Below, in pieces: positions 37,861 to 47,117 of a DNA stretch of 64,000 nt; positions within the stretch are counted from its first letter, which is position 1, and each line of letters begins with the position of its first letter. Source of the DNA: Gillisia marina (GTDB lineage: Bacteria > Bacteroidota > Bacteroidia > Flavobacteriales > Flavobacteriaceae); contig NZ_AJLT01000019.1 in NCBI RefSeq assembly GCF_000258765.1, positions 1-64,000 of the forward strand. Direction: 5' to 3'. The notes under the pieces are model-generated. The model was given only the letters and a program-made list of their open reading frames with translations, was not told the origin of the DNA and ran no database searches. The translations under genes and the position numbers were made by a program.

Positions 37861-37972
37861 TAAAAACGCCGGGGTTTTGGTGGCACCCAGTATTAATCAT
37901 ATTTTTGTTAATCTCAAATCAAGTACCTTGGTGAAAGCCCATGAGATATGATGTGAAAAATATTTTTAATAA

Positions 37973-38012
37973 TTCGAGGCAAGCCTCGAAGAATTAAGCC
38001 CTCAATGAGGGA
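37973..38012 (+). promoter_or_regulatory. two small hairpins upstream of ddl
   Basis: TTCGAGG-CAAG-CCTCGAA (7-bp stem) and CCTC-AAT-GAGG lie 20-60 nt before the ddl ATG. There is no T tract after them, so they are not terminators. A remnant repeat or a 5'-UTR structure are both possible. Confidence 0.35.
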
Positions 38013-38031
38013 TTAAAGCTGTTTATTTAAT

Positions 38032-39014
38032 ATGAAAAAAAGAATTGCCATCGCCATGGGAGGTTATTCCAGTGAATACAGGATCTCTATTAATAGTGGA
38101 AATGTAGTTTACAAAAATTTAGATCGTTCTGTTTATGAGCCTTACAGGGTTCATATCATGCAAAATGAATGGTTTGTGGTGGCAGATGACGATACTCCAT
38201 ACCCAATAAACAAGAGCGATTTTACCGTAAAGATCAAGGATAAAAAAAATTCAGTTCGATTGTGTTTTTAATACTATCCATGGAACACCAGGTGAAAACG
38301 GACTTTTACAGGCATATTTGGACTTAGTTGGAATTCCTCAAACCTCTTGTGGATCTTATCAGGCGGCACTCACCTTTAACAAGCGTGACCTAATAAGTGT
38401 TTTAAAGCCCTACGGAATTAAAACAGCGGTGAATTATTTTCTTGACAAAGGAGATGAAGTTGATGTTGAAGAAATTATAAAAAAAGTAGGATTGCCTTGT
38501 TTTATAAAAGCGAATAAAGCCGGAAGTAGTTTTGGAGTTAGTAAAGTTAAGACTGCTGAAGATGTGGAACAAGCGGTAAAAGTTGCTTTGAAGGAGGATG
38601 ATGAAGTTATTATTGAATCTTTTTTAGATGGAACCGAAGTTTCTGTGGGCGTGATCATGTATAAAGGAAAAATCTTAGCTCTGCCTGTAACCGAGATCGT
38701 TTCTGAAAATGAATTTTTCGATTATGAAGCAAAATACTTAGGAAAGTCTGAAGAGATCACTCCGGCGAGAATTACTAAGGAACAGACAAAAAAAAGTACA
38801 GGATCTTTCTAAACTGATCTATTCGAAATTAAAAATGAAAGGGTTTACACGTTCAGAATTCATATTTCATAATAACGAGCCTCATTTTATTGAAATGAAT
38901 ACCACTCCCGGTTTAAGCGAAGCAAGTATTTTACCGCAACAGGCCGAAAAAGCAGGAATCAGTTTACCTCAACTTTTTGGAAGCGCTATAGAGGCAGCCT
39001 TAAAATTGCACTAA
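38032..39014 (+). pseudogene. ddl: D-alanine--D-alanine ligase, two frameshifts
   Basis: Makes the D-Ala-D-Ala dipeptide for peptidoglycan. It starts MKKRIAIAMGGYSSEYRIS. At 38242-38249 eight A should be seven, restoring KKIQFDCVFNTIHGTPGENG. At 38788-38795 eight A should be seven, restoring QTKKVQDLSKLIYSKLKMKGF, and the frame then reaches the C-terminal FIEMNTTPGLSEASILPQQA and a stop at 39014. All ATP-grasp motifs (CFIKANKAGSSFGVSKV, EVSVGV) are present. The gene is essential, so two real knock-outs are unlikely. coaD follows 53 bp downstream. Confidence 0.94.
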
Positions 39015-39067
39015 TTTTGGACTTGGTCTAATTAGTTATATTTGTTATATACCGTAAATACAACTTC

Positions 39068-39517
39068 ATGAAAAGAGCAGTTTTTCCGGGATCTTTTGAT
39101 CCTATTACTTTAGGGCATGTAGATATCTTGGATCGAGCATTACCTCTTTTTGATGAAATTATTCTTGCCATCGGGACCAATGCTGATAAAAAATACATGT
39201 TTTCTTTAGAAGATAGAGTCCGATTTTTAGAAGAAACCTTTAAAAATGAGGTTAAGATAAAAGTGATGACTTATAAAGGGCTTACAGTAGATTTTTGTAA
39301 AAAGGAAAATGCTGCATTTATCCTAAGAGGCCTGCGAAATGCAATAGATCTTGAATTTGAAAAGACGATTGGGCAAACCAATTATAAAATGTCTGGGATA
39401 GAAACAGTTTTTTTGATCTCTTCTTCAGGAAAGGGGCATATTTCTTCGAGCGTAGTGCGTGATGTTCGTAAGAATGGTGGCGACTTTTCTTTTATGGTTC
39501 CAGAAGCGGTGAAGTAA
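39068..39517 (+). CDS. coaD: phosphopantetheine adenylyltransferase
   Basis: Fourth step of coenzyme A synthesis: ATP plus 4'-phosphopantetheine to dephospho-CoA. The 149-residue protein has the nucleotidyltransferase motif PGSFDPITLGH (residues 7-17, T/HxGH type) and the C-terminal HISSSVVRDVRKNGG. Length standard. Downstream of ddl, an order conserved in the family. Confidence 0.97.
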   Translation: MKRAVFPGSFDPITLGHVDILDRALPLFDEIILAIGTNADKKYMFSLEDRVRFLEETFKNEVKIKVMTYKGLTVDFCKKENAAFILRGLRNAIDLEFEKTIGQTNYKMSGIETVFLISSSGKGHISSSVVRDVRKNGGDFSFMVPEAVK

Positions 39518-39605
39518 TTATTACTCAATACATATTTATAACCCACACCCCATTTTCCCTAATTAAGATTAATTGATATTTTAAGTAACTCAAAATATTC
39601 AGGTA

Positions 39606-40169
39606 ATGGAAAGCAAAAAGGAATTACTAGCAGAAGAAATTGAAAATTTGCTAAGTGTACTTAAATCTCGTTTTGAAAAGTACACGAATCGGCATATTGG
39701 TATTGAATGGTCCAAAGTGGAAGAAAAACTGCGAGTTAATCCCAAAAAATTATGGTCTCTAAATGAAATGGAAAGAACAGGCGGAGAACCAGATGTAGTT
39801 GGTTATGACGAAAATTCTGGTGAGTACATTTTTTATGATTGTGCAGCTGAAAGTCCTAAAGGCCGCAGAAGTATTTGTTACGATCGTGAAGCTTTAGAGT
39901 CAAGAAAAAAACATCCCCCAAAAAGTTGCGCAATGGATATGGCTGCTGAAATGGAAATAGATATTTTAAACGAAGAAGAATATCGAGAACTACAAAAACT
40001 TGGTGTTTTCGATGCAAAAACTTCCAGTTGGTTAAAAACCCCTTCAGAAATCAGAAAGTTAGGAGGCGCTCTCTTTGCAGATTATCGCTTTGGAACTGTA
40101 TTTATATATCACAATGGCGCTGAATCATATTATGCCGCAAGGGGATTTCGCGGATCACTAAAGGTTTGA
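39606..40169 (+). CDS. DUF4256 domain-containing protein
   Basis: A 187-residue cytoplasmic protein of the DUF4256 family, recognisable by LWSLNEMERTGGEPDVVGYD, ESPKGRRSICYDREAL and FIYHNGAESYYAARGFRGSL. Function unknown. The stop codon lies inside a tandem GGTTTGA repeat (40163-40183). Confidence 0.88.
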   Translation: MESKKELLAEEIENLLSVLKSRFEKYTNRHIGIEWSKVEEKLRVNPKKLWSLNEMERTGGEPDVVGYDENSGEYIFYDCAAESPKGRRSICYDREALESRKKHPPKSCAMDMAAEMEIDILNEEEYRELQKLGVFDAKTSSWLKTPSEIRKLGGALFADYRFGTVFIYHNGAESYYAARGFRGSLKV

Positions 40170-40183
40170 GGTTTGAGGTTTGA
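40163..40183 (+). repeat. tandem 7-bp repeat (GGTTTGA)x3
   Basis: Three perfect copies and a partial fourth (GGTT), spanning the last codon and stop of the DUF4256 gene. Confidence 0.85.
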
Positions 40184-40477
40184 GGTTAAAAAAAATACGT
40201 AAAACTTATTTAGGCTAAATTGATTCGATTTTTTTTTAGAATAATTGGAAATTTTACGAAAAATCGCGAATTCGCGGCAAATATTGATTTCCAAAAAGAG
40301 ATCCCTCCTATCGTCGGGATGACAAAGAACAAAAAGTGTCATTCTGAACGTAGCATAGCGTAGTGAAGAATCTCAGAAAAATACACCTATCCAAAAATTC
40401 ATCGAGAAATAGAAATGAAATAATCACACTTGGCATTTAAAATTCATTTTCTTACCTTGTATTAAATTCATCTACAA
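40170..40477. other. non-coding spacer
   Basis: About 308 bp without a gene. Contains the end of the 7-bp tandem repeat and a pair of repeat halves in swapped order (40299-40374). Confidence 0.65.
40299..40374. repeat. REPIN-like repeat halves, swapped order
   Basis: A right half (AGATCCCTCC...GGGATGAC, 40299-40323) comes before a left half (GTCATTCTGAA...GAAGAATCTC, 40338-40374), the reverse of the usual arrangement. It may be the junction of two tandem units or a rearranged copy. Confidence 0.65.
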
Positions 40478-40594
40478 ATGATTGATTTTGACAGGGAAAC
40501 CTGGATTTATTTATTGATAATTGCAGCTGTGATTACCTATTTTCTTTGGAATAAAGGCAGTGCAAGTAGACTTCGCAAGCATAAAAAAAAATAA
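40478..40594 (+). CDS. small membrane protein (38 aa), possibly frameshifted
   Basis: MIDFDRETWIYLLIIAAVITY plus a basic tail RLRKHKKK: one transmembrane helix with a positively charged cytoplasmic end. It ends at a run of nine A (40583-40591). If the run were ten, the frame would continue KIKNFRMRYLERKKKKKAS to 40647. Similar short MIDF-type membrane proteins with a RYxERKKxKK tail are my recollection of flavobacterial proteins, not something I could verify. Function unknown. Confidence 0.55.
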   Translation: MIDFDRETWIYLLIIAAVITYFLWNKGSASRLRKHKKK

Positions 40595-40782
40595 AAAATT
40601 TCAGAATGCGCTATTTAGAGCGCAAAAAGAAAAAGAAAGCCAGTTAGCCTGATTTAGAATTCTCATTTTTAATACGAGAATAGTATCACTTAAATACTCT
40701 ATTAAGTCATTCCTTCATATTCATTTCCTTAATCCCCTTCTATATATGTTTGTATCTTTGAATAGTTCAAAAGAAAATTGAT

Positions 40783-41358
40783 ATGAAAATATACACCAAG
40801 ACTGGCGATAAAGGAACTACCTCTCTCTTTGGAGGTACCAGAGTTCCAAAACACCATATAAGAATAGAAAGTTACGGCACCGTAGATGAATTAAACTCAC
40901 ATATTGGATTAGTAAAAGATCAGGAAGTAGGTAATCATACTCGTCAGATCTTAAATCGGGTTCAGGATAGACTATTTACCTTAGGAGCAATCTTGGCCAC
41001 AGATCCGGAAAAAGCAATTTTAAAAAGTGGACAGGAGCGTTTAAATATCCCAACTGTTACTGAAGAAGATATTAAACTCTTGGAAAATGAAATGGATGCT
41101 ATGAATGAGGATCTTCCAGAAATGACGCATTTTGTGCTTCCCGGAGGCCACCCATCCGTGTCAATATGTCACATTTCCCGTTGTGTCTGTCGTCGCGCAG
41201 AGCGTTTATCAACAGCACTTTATGAAATAAGTCCGTTTAACGTATTGGTTTTGCAATACCTTAATAGACTATCTGACTATCTATTTGTGCTGGCACGGAA
41301 ATTGTCCAAAGACTTACATGCAAATGAGGTAAAATGGATTCCTGAAAAGGGGAATTAA
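40783..41358 (+). CDS. cob(I)yrinic acid a,c-diamide adenosyltransferase (PduO/MMAB type)
   Basis: Attaches the adenosyl group of ATP to cobalamin, giving coenzyme B12. The 191-residue helical-bundle protein begins IYTKTGDKGTTSLFGGTRVPK and carries the ATP-binding RCVCRRAERL and YLNRLSDYLFVLAR signatures. The window also has MeaB (52897-53979), a chaperone of the B12 enzyme methylmalonyl-CoA mutase, but no mutase. Single gene by spacing. Confidence 0.95.
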   Translation: MKIYTKTGDKGTTSLFGGTRVPKHHIRIESYGTVDELNSHIGLVKDQEVGNHTRQILNRVQDRLFTLGAILATDPEKAILKSGQERLNIPTVTEEDIKLLENEMDAMNEDLPEMTHFVLPGGHPSVSICHISRCVCRRAERLSTALYEISPFNVLVLQYLNRLSDYLFVLARKLSKDLHANEVKWIPEKGN

Positions 41359-41456
41359 ACGAATTGAAAATTATTCAGCTAAAGTGAGAATTTCTGTACG
41401 AAATTGACATTTTAGACCATGTTCTTAACATTATTGACTAAATAATAGATTTTTTA

Positions 41457-41487
41457 CTTGCCTATTACAACAAAAAAATTATTTTTG
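41457..41487 (+). promoter_or_regulatory. predicted promoter of the DUF2795-like gene
   Basis: CTTG (41457-41460), 19-nt spacer, TATTTTTG (41480-41487). Transcription would begin near 41493, so the TTG at 41458 cannot be the start codon and the ATG at 41512 is. Confidence 0.6.
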
Positions 41488-41511
41488 CAAAAAATAAACA
41501 CCGATAAATCA

Positions 41512-41733
41512 ATGTATTGGACATTAGAATTGGCATCTTATTTAAGCGATGCACCTTGGCCGGCAACAAAAGATGAATTAATTGACTACGCTATTCGAAC
41601 TGGAGCGCCATTAGAAGTAGTAGAAAACCTTCAGTCTATAGAAGACGAAGGAGATTCATATGACTCTATTGAAGAGATCTGGCCCGACTATCCTACAGAC
41701 GAAGATTACCTTTGGAATGAGGATGAATATTAG
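41512..41733 (+). CDS. DUF2795-like small acidic protein
   Basis: A 73-residue protein, MYWTLELASYLSDAPWPATK followed by a winged-helix-like stretch and an acidic tail (WPDYPTDEDYLWNEDEY). It resembles the DUF2795 family of short proteins in Bacteroidota; the role is unknown. The promoter fixes the start. A terminator follows, then secA on the same strand. Confidence 0.78.
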   Translation: MYWTLELASYLSDAPWPATKDELIDYAIRTGAPLEVVENLQSIEDEGDSYDSIEEIWPDYPTDEDYLWNEDEY

Positions 41734-41756
41734 AAAAACATAACACGTAAATACTA

Positions 41757-41785
41757 AAAAGTCTCCTAAAAGAGGCTTTTTTTTT
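41757..41785 (+). terminator. rho-independent terminator
   Basis: AAAAGTCTC - CTAAA - AGAGGCTTTT followed by a T run: a short stem with one G-U pair, ending the small gene before secA. Confidence 0.8.
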
Positions 41786-41788
41786 GCG

Positions 41789-41796
41789 TACATTTG
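41789..41796 (+). promoter_or_regulatory. predicted -7 element of secA
   Basis: TACATTTG, matching TAnnTTTG, 23 nt upstream of the secA ATG. The -33 region overlaps the upstream terminator and is unclear. Confidence 0.45.
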
Positions 41797-41819
41797 AACC
41801 ATATTAAACACAAAAAACT

Positions 41820-44800
41820 ATGAGTTTTTTAGATTCTGTATTGAAAGTTTTTGTTGGAGATAAATCCAAGAAAGACGTTAAAGAAATACAACCTATAGTA
41901 GAGAAAATAAAGGCCTTAGAGAAGGAGTTTGAAGCACTTTCTTTAGATGAATTAAGAGGAAAAACTGTTGCTTTCAGAAAGCAAATTGCCGATGCTACTG
42001 AAGATGTTCGAAAGAAAATTGAAGTCTTAAATAATGAAGCAGACGCCTCTGAAGATATCACCAGAAATGAAGATATCTATGCAGAAGTTGATGCATTAAA
42101 AGACGAAATGTATAATGTTACCGAGACTGTTCTTAATGACATTCTTCCTGAAGCTTTTGCAACCGTAAAAGAAACAGCTAAACGATTTGTACATAATCCA
42201 AAATTAAAAGTTACAGCCACTGCTTTCGATAGAGAGATCTCTGCAGAAAAAGACTATGTAGAATTAGAAGGAGACCATGCAATTTGGAATAATTCCTGGG
42301 ATGCTGCCGGAAAACCGATCACGTGGGACATGATACATTATGATGTTCAATTAATTGGTGGTGTAGCAATGCACCAAGGTAAAATTGCCGAGATGCAAAC
42401 AGGAGAAGGTAAAACGCTTGTTGCAACCTTACCTATGTACTTAAATGCCTTAAGCGGAAACGGTGTACACCTTGTAACCGTGAACGATTATTTAGCAAAA
42501 AGGGATAGTGCATGGATGGCTCCTATTTTTCAATTTCACGGAATTAGTATTGACTGTATAGATTACCACAGACCTAACTCTGCTGCCAGAAGAAAAGCAT
42601 ATAACGCAGACATAACTTACGGAACCAATAATGAATTCGGTTTTGATTATTTGAGAGATAATATGTCTCACGCTCCGGACGATTTGGTGCAACGCCCACA
42701 CAATTTTGCGATCGTAGATGAGGTAGATTCTGTATTGGTAGATGATGCCAGAACACCATTAATAATTTCAGGACCAATCCCTAAAGGAGATATTCACGAG
42801 TTCGAACAACTCAAACCTGCAATCCAAAATATTGTTGAGGTACAAAGAGCTCATTTAATTAAAGTATTAGCTGAAGCTAAAAAACTAATTGCTGCCGGTG
42901 ACACTAAAGAAGGAGGACTTCAACTTTTAAGAGTTTATAGAGGTTTACCTAAAAATAAAGCACTTATTAAATTTTTAAGTGAAGAAGGAATTAAACAATT
43001 GCTTCAGAAAACCGAAAATCAATACATGGCAGATAACAATCGTGAGATGCCAACTGTAGATGAGGAACTTTATTTCGTTATTGAAGAAAAAAATAATCAG
43101 ATAGATCTTACCGATAAAGGGGTAGAATTCTTATCTGGTAAAGATGATCCCGACTTTTTCGTAATGCCGGAAATTGGTATGGAGATCGCTAAGATCGACA
43201 ATCAAGGACTTAGCAAGGAAGAAGAAGTAGAGAAAAAAGAAGAGCTTTTCCGTGAATATAGCGTGAAAAGTGATCGAATCCATACCATGCGTCAGTTGTT
43301 AAAGGCGTATACTTTGTTTGAAAAAGACACCGAATATGTGGTGATGGATAATAAAGTTAAGATCGTAGATGAGCAGACTGGTCGTATTATGGACGGAAGA
43401 AGATATAGCGATGGGTTGCACCAAGCTATTGAAGCTAAAGAAAATGTGAAGATTGAAGATGCTACACAAACTTTTGCAACCGTAACGCTTCAGAATTTCT
43501 TTAGAATGTATCGTAAACTTTCGGGGATGACGGGAACTGCGGTAACGGAAGCCGGAGAATTATGGGAAATCTATAAATTGGATGTGGTGGAGATTCCAAC
43601 GAATAGACCAATTGCGAGACATGACCGCGAAGATCTTGTTTACAAGACCAAACGTGAAAAATTTAATGCCGTAATAGATGAAGTTACAAAACTTTCTAAA
43701 TCAGGAAGACCGGTACTTATCGGAACAACTTCAGTAGAGATTTCAGAATTATTGAGTAGAATGTTGAAGTTGAGAAACGTTCCTCACAATGTTTTGAATG
43801 CGAAGCTGCATAAGAAAGAAGCAGATATTGTTGCCGAAGCCGGAAATGCCGGAATTGTAACAATCGCAACCAACATGGCTGGTCGTGGTACCGATATCAA
43901 ATTGAGTAATGAAGTTAAAGAAGCTGGCGGTTTAGCTATTATTGGTACAGAACGTCATGACTCCAGGCGTGTAGACAGGCAATTACGTGGTCGTGCAGGT
44001 CGTCAAGGAGATCCGGGAAGTTCTCAGTTCTATGTTTCTCTGGAAGACAACTTGATGCGTTTATTTGGATCTGAAAGGATTGCGAAATTAATGGATAGAA
44101 TGGGCTTGGAAGAAGGAGAAGTAATTCAGCACTCCATGATCTCTAAATCTATCGAGCGCGCACAGAAAAAGGTGGAAGAAAACAACTTCGGAGTTCGTAA
44201 AAGATTGTTGGAGTACGATGATGTTATGAATGCTCAAAGAGAAGTAATTTACAAACGTCGTTATCATGCACTTTTTGGAGATCGTTTAAAGGTGGATATC
44301 GCCAATATGATCTTTGATACTTCTGAAGTAATTACTGAATATAACAAAGCAGCATCAGATTATAAGAATTTCGAATTTGAATTGATTCGTTATTTCTCTA
44401 TGAGCTCTCCTGTTTCTGAAGATGTTTTTGGAAAAATGGATGTTCAGAAGATTGCGGGACTAGTTTACAAAGCAGCATTCGAACATTACCATAATAAAAT
44501 GGAACGTACAGCTACATTGGCTTTTCCAATTATTAAAAATGTATATGAGGATCCTGCTAATAATTTTGAGCGTATCGCAGTTCCTTTTACAGATGGAGTA
44601 AAAAACCTGCAAGTTGTTACCAATCTTGAAAAAGCATATGAGTCTGAAGGAAAACAACTTACCAAAGATTTTGAAAAGAACATCACGCTTGCTATCATAG
44701 ATGAGTCCTGGAAAACGCATTTGCGTAAGATGGACGAATTAAAGCAGAGTGTGCAATTAGCAGTTCACGAACAAAAAGATCCTTTATTGATCTATAAGTT

Positions 44801-45182
44801 TGAAGCTTTTGAGTTATTCAAATCTATGATAGAACAAGTGAATAAAGATGTGATCTCATTCTTATTTAAAGGTGAAATTCCTGAAGGAAATACAACAAAT
44901 ATTCAGGAAGCACGTCAGCCTAAGCGTCGTGAGAAAATTGAAACCACCAAGGAGGAAATTCCAAATTTGGATGAACGATCCGCACAAAGCAGAGCTGCAG
45001 GACAAACGCAACAAAGACCACAAGTAACTGAAACAATAGTTCGTGATCAACCAAAGATTAATAGAAACGATAGAGTTACTATTAAAAATGTGATGAGCGG
45101 CGAGAATAAAACCTTGAAATACAAGCAAGCAATCCCTCTATTGGAAAAAGGAGATTGGGTACTTACAGGGCATGAAAGCTAG
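41820..45182 (+). CDS. secA: preprotein translocase ATPase SecA
   Basis: Motor ATPase of the Sec export pathway. At 1120 residues it is longer than E. coli SecA, as usual in Bacteroidota. Walker A lies in MQTGEGKTLVATLPMYL. The DEVDSVLVDDARTPLIISGP block, the helicase motif TNMAGRGTDIKL, and QLRGRAGRQGDPGSSQFYVSLEDNLMR are diagnostic. The C-terminus ends GDWVLTGHES and lacks the Cys-rich zinc domain of SecB-binding homologs. Ends in a strong terminator. Confidence 0.97.
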   Translation: MSFLDSVLKVFVGDKSKKDVKEIQPIVEKIKALEKEFEALSLDELRGKTVAFRKQIADATEDVRKKIEVLNNEADASEDITRNEDIYAEVDALKDEMYNVTETVLNDILPEAFATVKETAKRFVHNPKLKVTATAFDREISAEKDYVELEGDHAIWNNSWDAAGKPITWDMIHYDVQLIGGVAMHQGKIAEMQTGEGKTLVATLPMYLNALSGNGVHLVTVNDYLAKRDSAWMAPIFQFHGISIDCIDYHRPNSAARRKAYNADITYGTNNEFGFDYLRDNMSHAPDDLVQRPHNFAIVDEVDSVLVDDARTPLIISGPIPKGDIHEFEQLKPAIQNIVEVQRAHLIKVLAEAKKLIAAGDTKEGGLQLLRVYRGLPKNKALIKFLSEEGIKQLLQKTENQYMADNNREMPTVDEELYFVIEEKNNQIDLTDKGVEFLSGKDDPDFFVMPEIGMEIAKIDNQGLSKEEEVEKKEELFREYSVKSDRIHTMRQLLKAYTLFEKDTEYVVMDNKVKIVDEQTGRIMDGRRYSDGLHQAIEAKENVKIEDATQTFATVTLQNFFRMYRKLSGMTGTAVTEAGELWEIYKLDVVEIPTNRPIARHDREDLVYKTKREKFNAVIDEVTKLSKSGRPVLIGTTSVEISELLSRMLKLRNVPHNVLNAKLHKKEADIVAEAGNAGIVTIATNMAGRGTDIKLSNEVKEAGGLAIIGTERHDSRRVDRQLRGRAGRQGDPGSSQFYVSLEDNLMRLFGSERIAKLMDRMGLEEGEVIQHSMISKSIERAQKKVEENNFGVRKRLLEYDDVMNAQREVIYKRRYHALFGDRLKVDIANMIFDTSEVITEYNKAASDYKNFEFELIRYFSMSSPVSEDVFGKMDVQKIAGLVYKAAFEHYHNKMERTATLAFPIIKNVYEDPANNFERIAVPFTDGVKNLQVVTNLEKAYESEGKQLTKDFEKNITLAIIDESWKTHLRKMDELKQSVQLAVHEQKDPLLIYKFEAFELFKSMIEQVNKDVISFLFKGEIPEGNTTNIQEARQPKRREKIETTKEEIPNLDERSAQSRAAGQTQQRPQVTETIVRDQPKINRNDRVTIKNVMSGENKTLKYKQAIPLLEKGDWVLTGHES

Positions 45183-45198
45183 AATAATTTATTCTAAA

Positions 45199-45237
45199 AA
45201 AACAACAAACCCGGCAATTCGCCGGGTTTGTTGTTTT
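45199..45237 (+). terminator. rho-independent terminator of secA
   Basis: Stem AACAACAAACCCGGC / GCCGGGTTTGTTGTT with a 5-nt loop and flanking A/T: about 17 bp, 17 nt after the secA stop. Confidence 0.92.
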
Positions 45238-45263
45238 ATAATATTGGATAAAATGATCTTTAC

Positions 45264-45371
45264 GTCATCCTGAATTTATTTCAGGATCCCACCAATTATG
45301 CAAAAATTAAATAAATAATATTGGTCAACCTTATTATTTCAGTTTGTCACTTCGAGCGAAGTCGAGAAATC
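45264..45371. repeat. REPIN-like repeat half plus TCGAG-type half
   Basis: GTCATCCTGAA...TTCAGGATCC (45264-45290) as a single hairpin half, followed at 45346-45371 by GTCACTTCGAGCGAAGTCGA, also in the same orientation. Two subtypes in one spacer. Confidence 0.65.
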
Positions 45372-45435
45372 ATTTCCTAGATATACTTCAACAGATCCAA
45401 CAATCCTTAAAAATGTAATCTTAACAAACCTTAAC

Positions 45436-45816
45436 TCACTTATACTGATCTCTCATAAAATTTTGTAGAAAAGGGATTTGCAAAAAGAATAAAGAAATAA
45501 ATCCAATGGCGTAAATCATAGTCGATGATAAGTTGATTTTTGGAACCGAGATATAATTCATAAAACTAAAGTTCCAATTCATAGAGAAACCAGTGGTCAT
45601 TAGAAAAAGACCAAAAACAGAAAGACTAATTGCAAGCACCAAAGCAATCCACACATTTTGTGAAATAAGGGGTTTATAAACAAGCTTAGAAGTTTGCTTA
45701 GCTTCAATTGCTCGCATTACATTCTTATAAAAATCTGGTGATGCTTTTTCTCTACCAGTCTCTTTAATTATTTTTTTGAAGAATTCCTCTTCTGCCTTAT
45801 GCTTTTCCATTTTCAC
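45436..45816 (-). CDS. membrane protein, putative partner of an ECF sigma factor
   Basis: A 126-residue protein with a soluble N-terminal part (KAEEEFFKKIIKETGREKASPDFYKNVM) and two transmembrane helices (about 58-76 and 98-116). It overlaps the upstream ECF sigma factor gene by 20 bp. In such pairs the downstream membrane protein is often the anti-sigma factor, but I see no clear zinc or ZAS motif, so this is inference. Confidence 0.68.
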   Translation of the reverse strand: MKMEKHKAEEEFFKKIIKETGREKASPDFYKNVMRAIEAKQTSKLVYKPLISQNVWIALVLAISLSVFGLFLMTTGFSMNWNFSFMNYISVPKINLSSTMIYAIGFISLFFLQIPFLQNFMRDQYK

Positions 45817-46381
45817 TTAATATTTTAGGCTGTATATGATTTTCCAAAGAGGAGTATAATAATTTCCTGCTTCGGTGTAATTTCACTTTTATATTATCCT
45901 GAGATAAATTTGTGATCTCTGCAATTTCTTTAACCGATTGCTCTTCATAATAATACAACGTAATAATTGCTGCTTCAATTTCCGGAAGCTTTTGAATACA
46001 ATTTTTAATTATCTCTTTTCGCTCCTCCATCAACATAATTGCCAATCCGTTTTCAAAATCCATAGAAGCATCTTCAGTAAGATTTTCAACCAATTCTAAA
46101 GTAGTAGACCGTTTATTCTTTTTTATCCTATCCAAGGACTTTCTATAGGCGATTTTGAACAACCATGTAGGAAATTTGGCTTCAGCTTTAAAACTGGCCA
46201 ACACCTCGTAAGCTTTTATAAAAGTATCTTGCGCGATTTCCTCTGCCTCTTCCCTATTCCTTAACATCTTAATAACCACATTATAAATATAATCCTGATG
46301 CCGATTTACCAATATGCCAAAGGCATTAGTATTCCCATCCAAAGTTCGTTTTATTAAAATAAGGTCCGATAGCTTACTCAT
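45797..46381 (-). CDS. ECF-family RNA polymerase sigma factor
   Basis: A 194-residue sigma factor: region 2 with NRHQDYIYNVVIKMLRNREEAEEIAQDTFIKAYE and the DNA-melting segment WLFKIAYRKSLDRIKKNKR, then region 4 with LYYYEEQSVKEIAEITNLSQDNIKVKLHRSRKLL. Probably controls an envelope or stress regulon together with the overlapping membrane gene. No autoregulatory motif could be read. Confidence 0.92.
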   Translation of the reverse strand: MSKLSDLILIKRTLDGNTNAFGILVNRHQDYIYNVVIKMLRNREEAEEIAQDTFIKAYEVLASFKAEAKFPTWLFKIAYRKSLDRIKKNKRSTTLELVENLTEDASMDFENGLAIMLMEERKEIIKNCIQKLPEIEAAIITLYYYEEQSVKEIAEITNLSQDNIKVKLHRSRKLLYSSLENHIQPKILSENGKA

Positions 46382-46751
46382 TATTCTATAAGACGCATAA
46401 AATGTGGAATTGGTTACAGAATAAATTGATTTTTAGTTTTGTGTTGGAAATCACTTTTTCTTTGTAAGATTAAATTTTATGGTCATGCTGAACTTGATTC
46501 AGCATCTAAGCAAGTCTGAAGGCGACCCTGAATACTCCCGAGGCTTCGGGACAGGGTGACGAGTTGGTTAGGTGAATTTCTGATTCAAAAAACAGGCATA
46601 GATGAAAAATAATTTTAAAATCGATATATCTTGAATTAAAGCTCTAGTGTTCTATTGAAAACAAAAATGATATTTCTTGTAACCGAAAACATAAGCTTGG
46701 CGTCTTAATAGAAAACGAACAGAAATTATTCACATTAAAAAACAAATCATC
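46382..46751. other. non-coding spacer
   Basis: A 370-bp spacer between divergent genes. Holds a palindromic repeat (46482-46560). No gene seen. Confidence 0.7.
46482..46560. repeat. REPIN-like palindromic repeat, complete copy
   Basis: GTCATGCTGAA...TTCAGCATCT (left hairpin) and GACCCTGAA...CAGGGTGAC (right half with a nested CCCGAGGCTTCGGG hairpin). Termini GTCAT and GTGAC are inverted. Confidence 0.85.
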
Positions 46752-47101
46752 ATGGGATCTGAAGTTATTATTTTACCGGTCATTTTTGGAGTTATTTTCG
46801 GAATTTTCTATTTATACATCTCAGCAAGAAACAGGGAACGGCTTGCATTAATAGAAAAAGGAGGAGACGCTCTATATTTTATAGCTCCAACAAACGGGTT
46901 ACACCAATTTGGAAAGTGATTATTCTTAATTTAGGATTACTCTTAATGGGGATCGGGATTGGAATTTTTATTGCTAATATTCTAGTTTACAATTTAAATG
47001 TAACAGAAGATGTTGCATTTCCGGGAACCATCTTTTTGATGGCGGGACTTAGTTTATTCACAGGCTTTTTCCTAACAAAAAAGCTGAATAAGGACGCTTA
47101 A
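46752..47101 (+). pseudogene. DUF6249-family membrane protein, frameshifted
   Basis: Starts MGSEVIILPVIFGVIFGIFYLYISARNRERLALIEKGGDA, the conserved DUF6249 opening, then breaks after APTNGLHQFGK. In the next frame KRVTPIWKVIILNLGLLLMGI and two further helices follow. One extra A near 46892-46894 would restore a single protein of about 116 residues with three helices. Role unknown. The break is likely an indel in the sequence. Confidence 0.78.
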
Positions 47102-47117
47102 TCCATTAAACGGAATT

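Noticed and set aside
41458-41511. Upstream TTG start of the DUF2795-like gene
   Set aside because: The TTG matches the -33 promoter box, with a -7 box 19 nt downstream; the ATG at 41512 fits the family.
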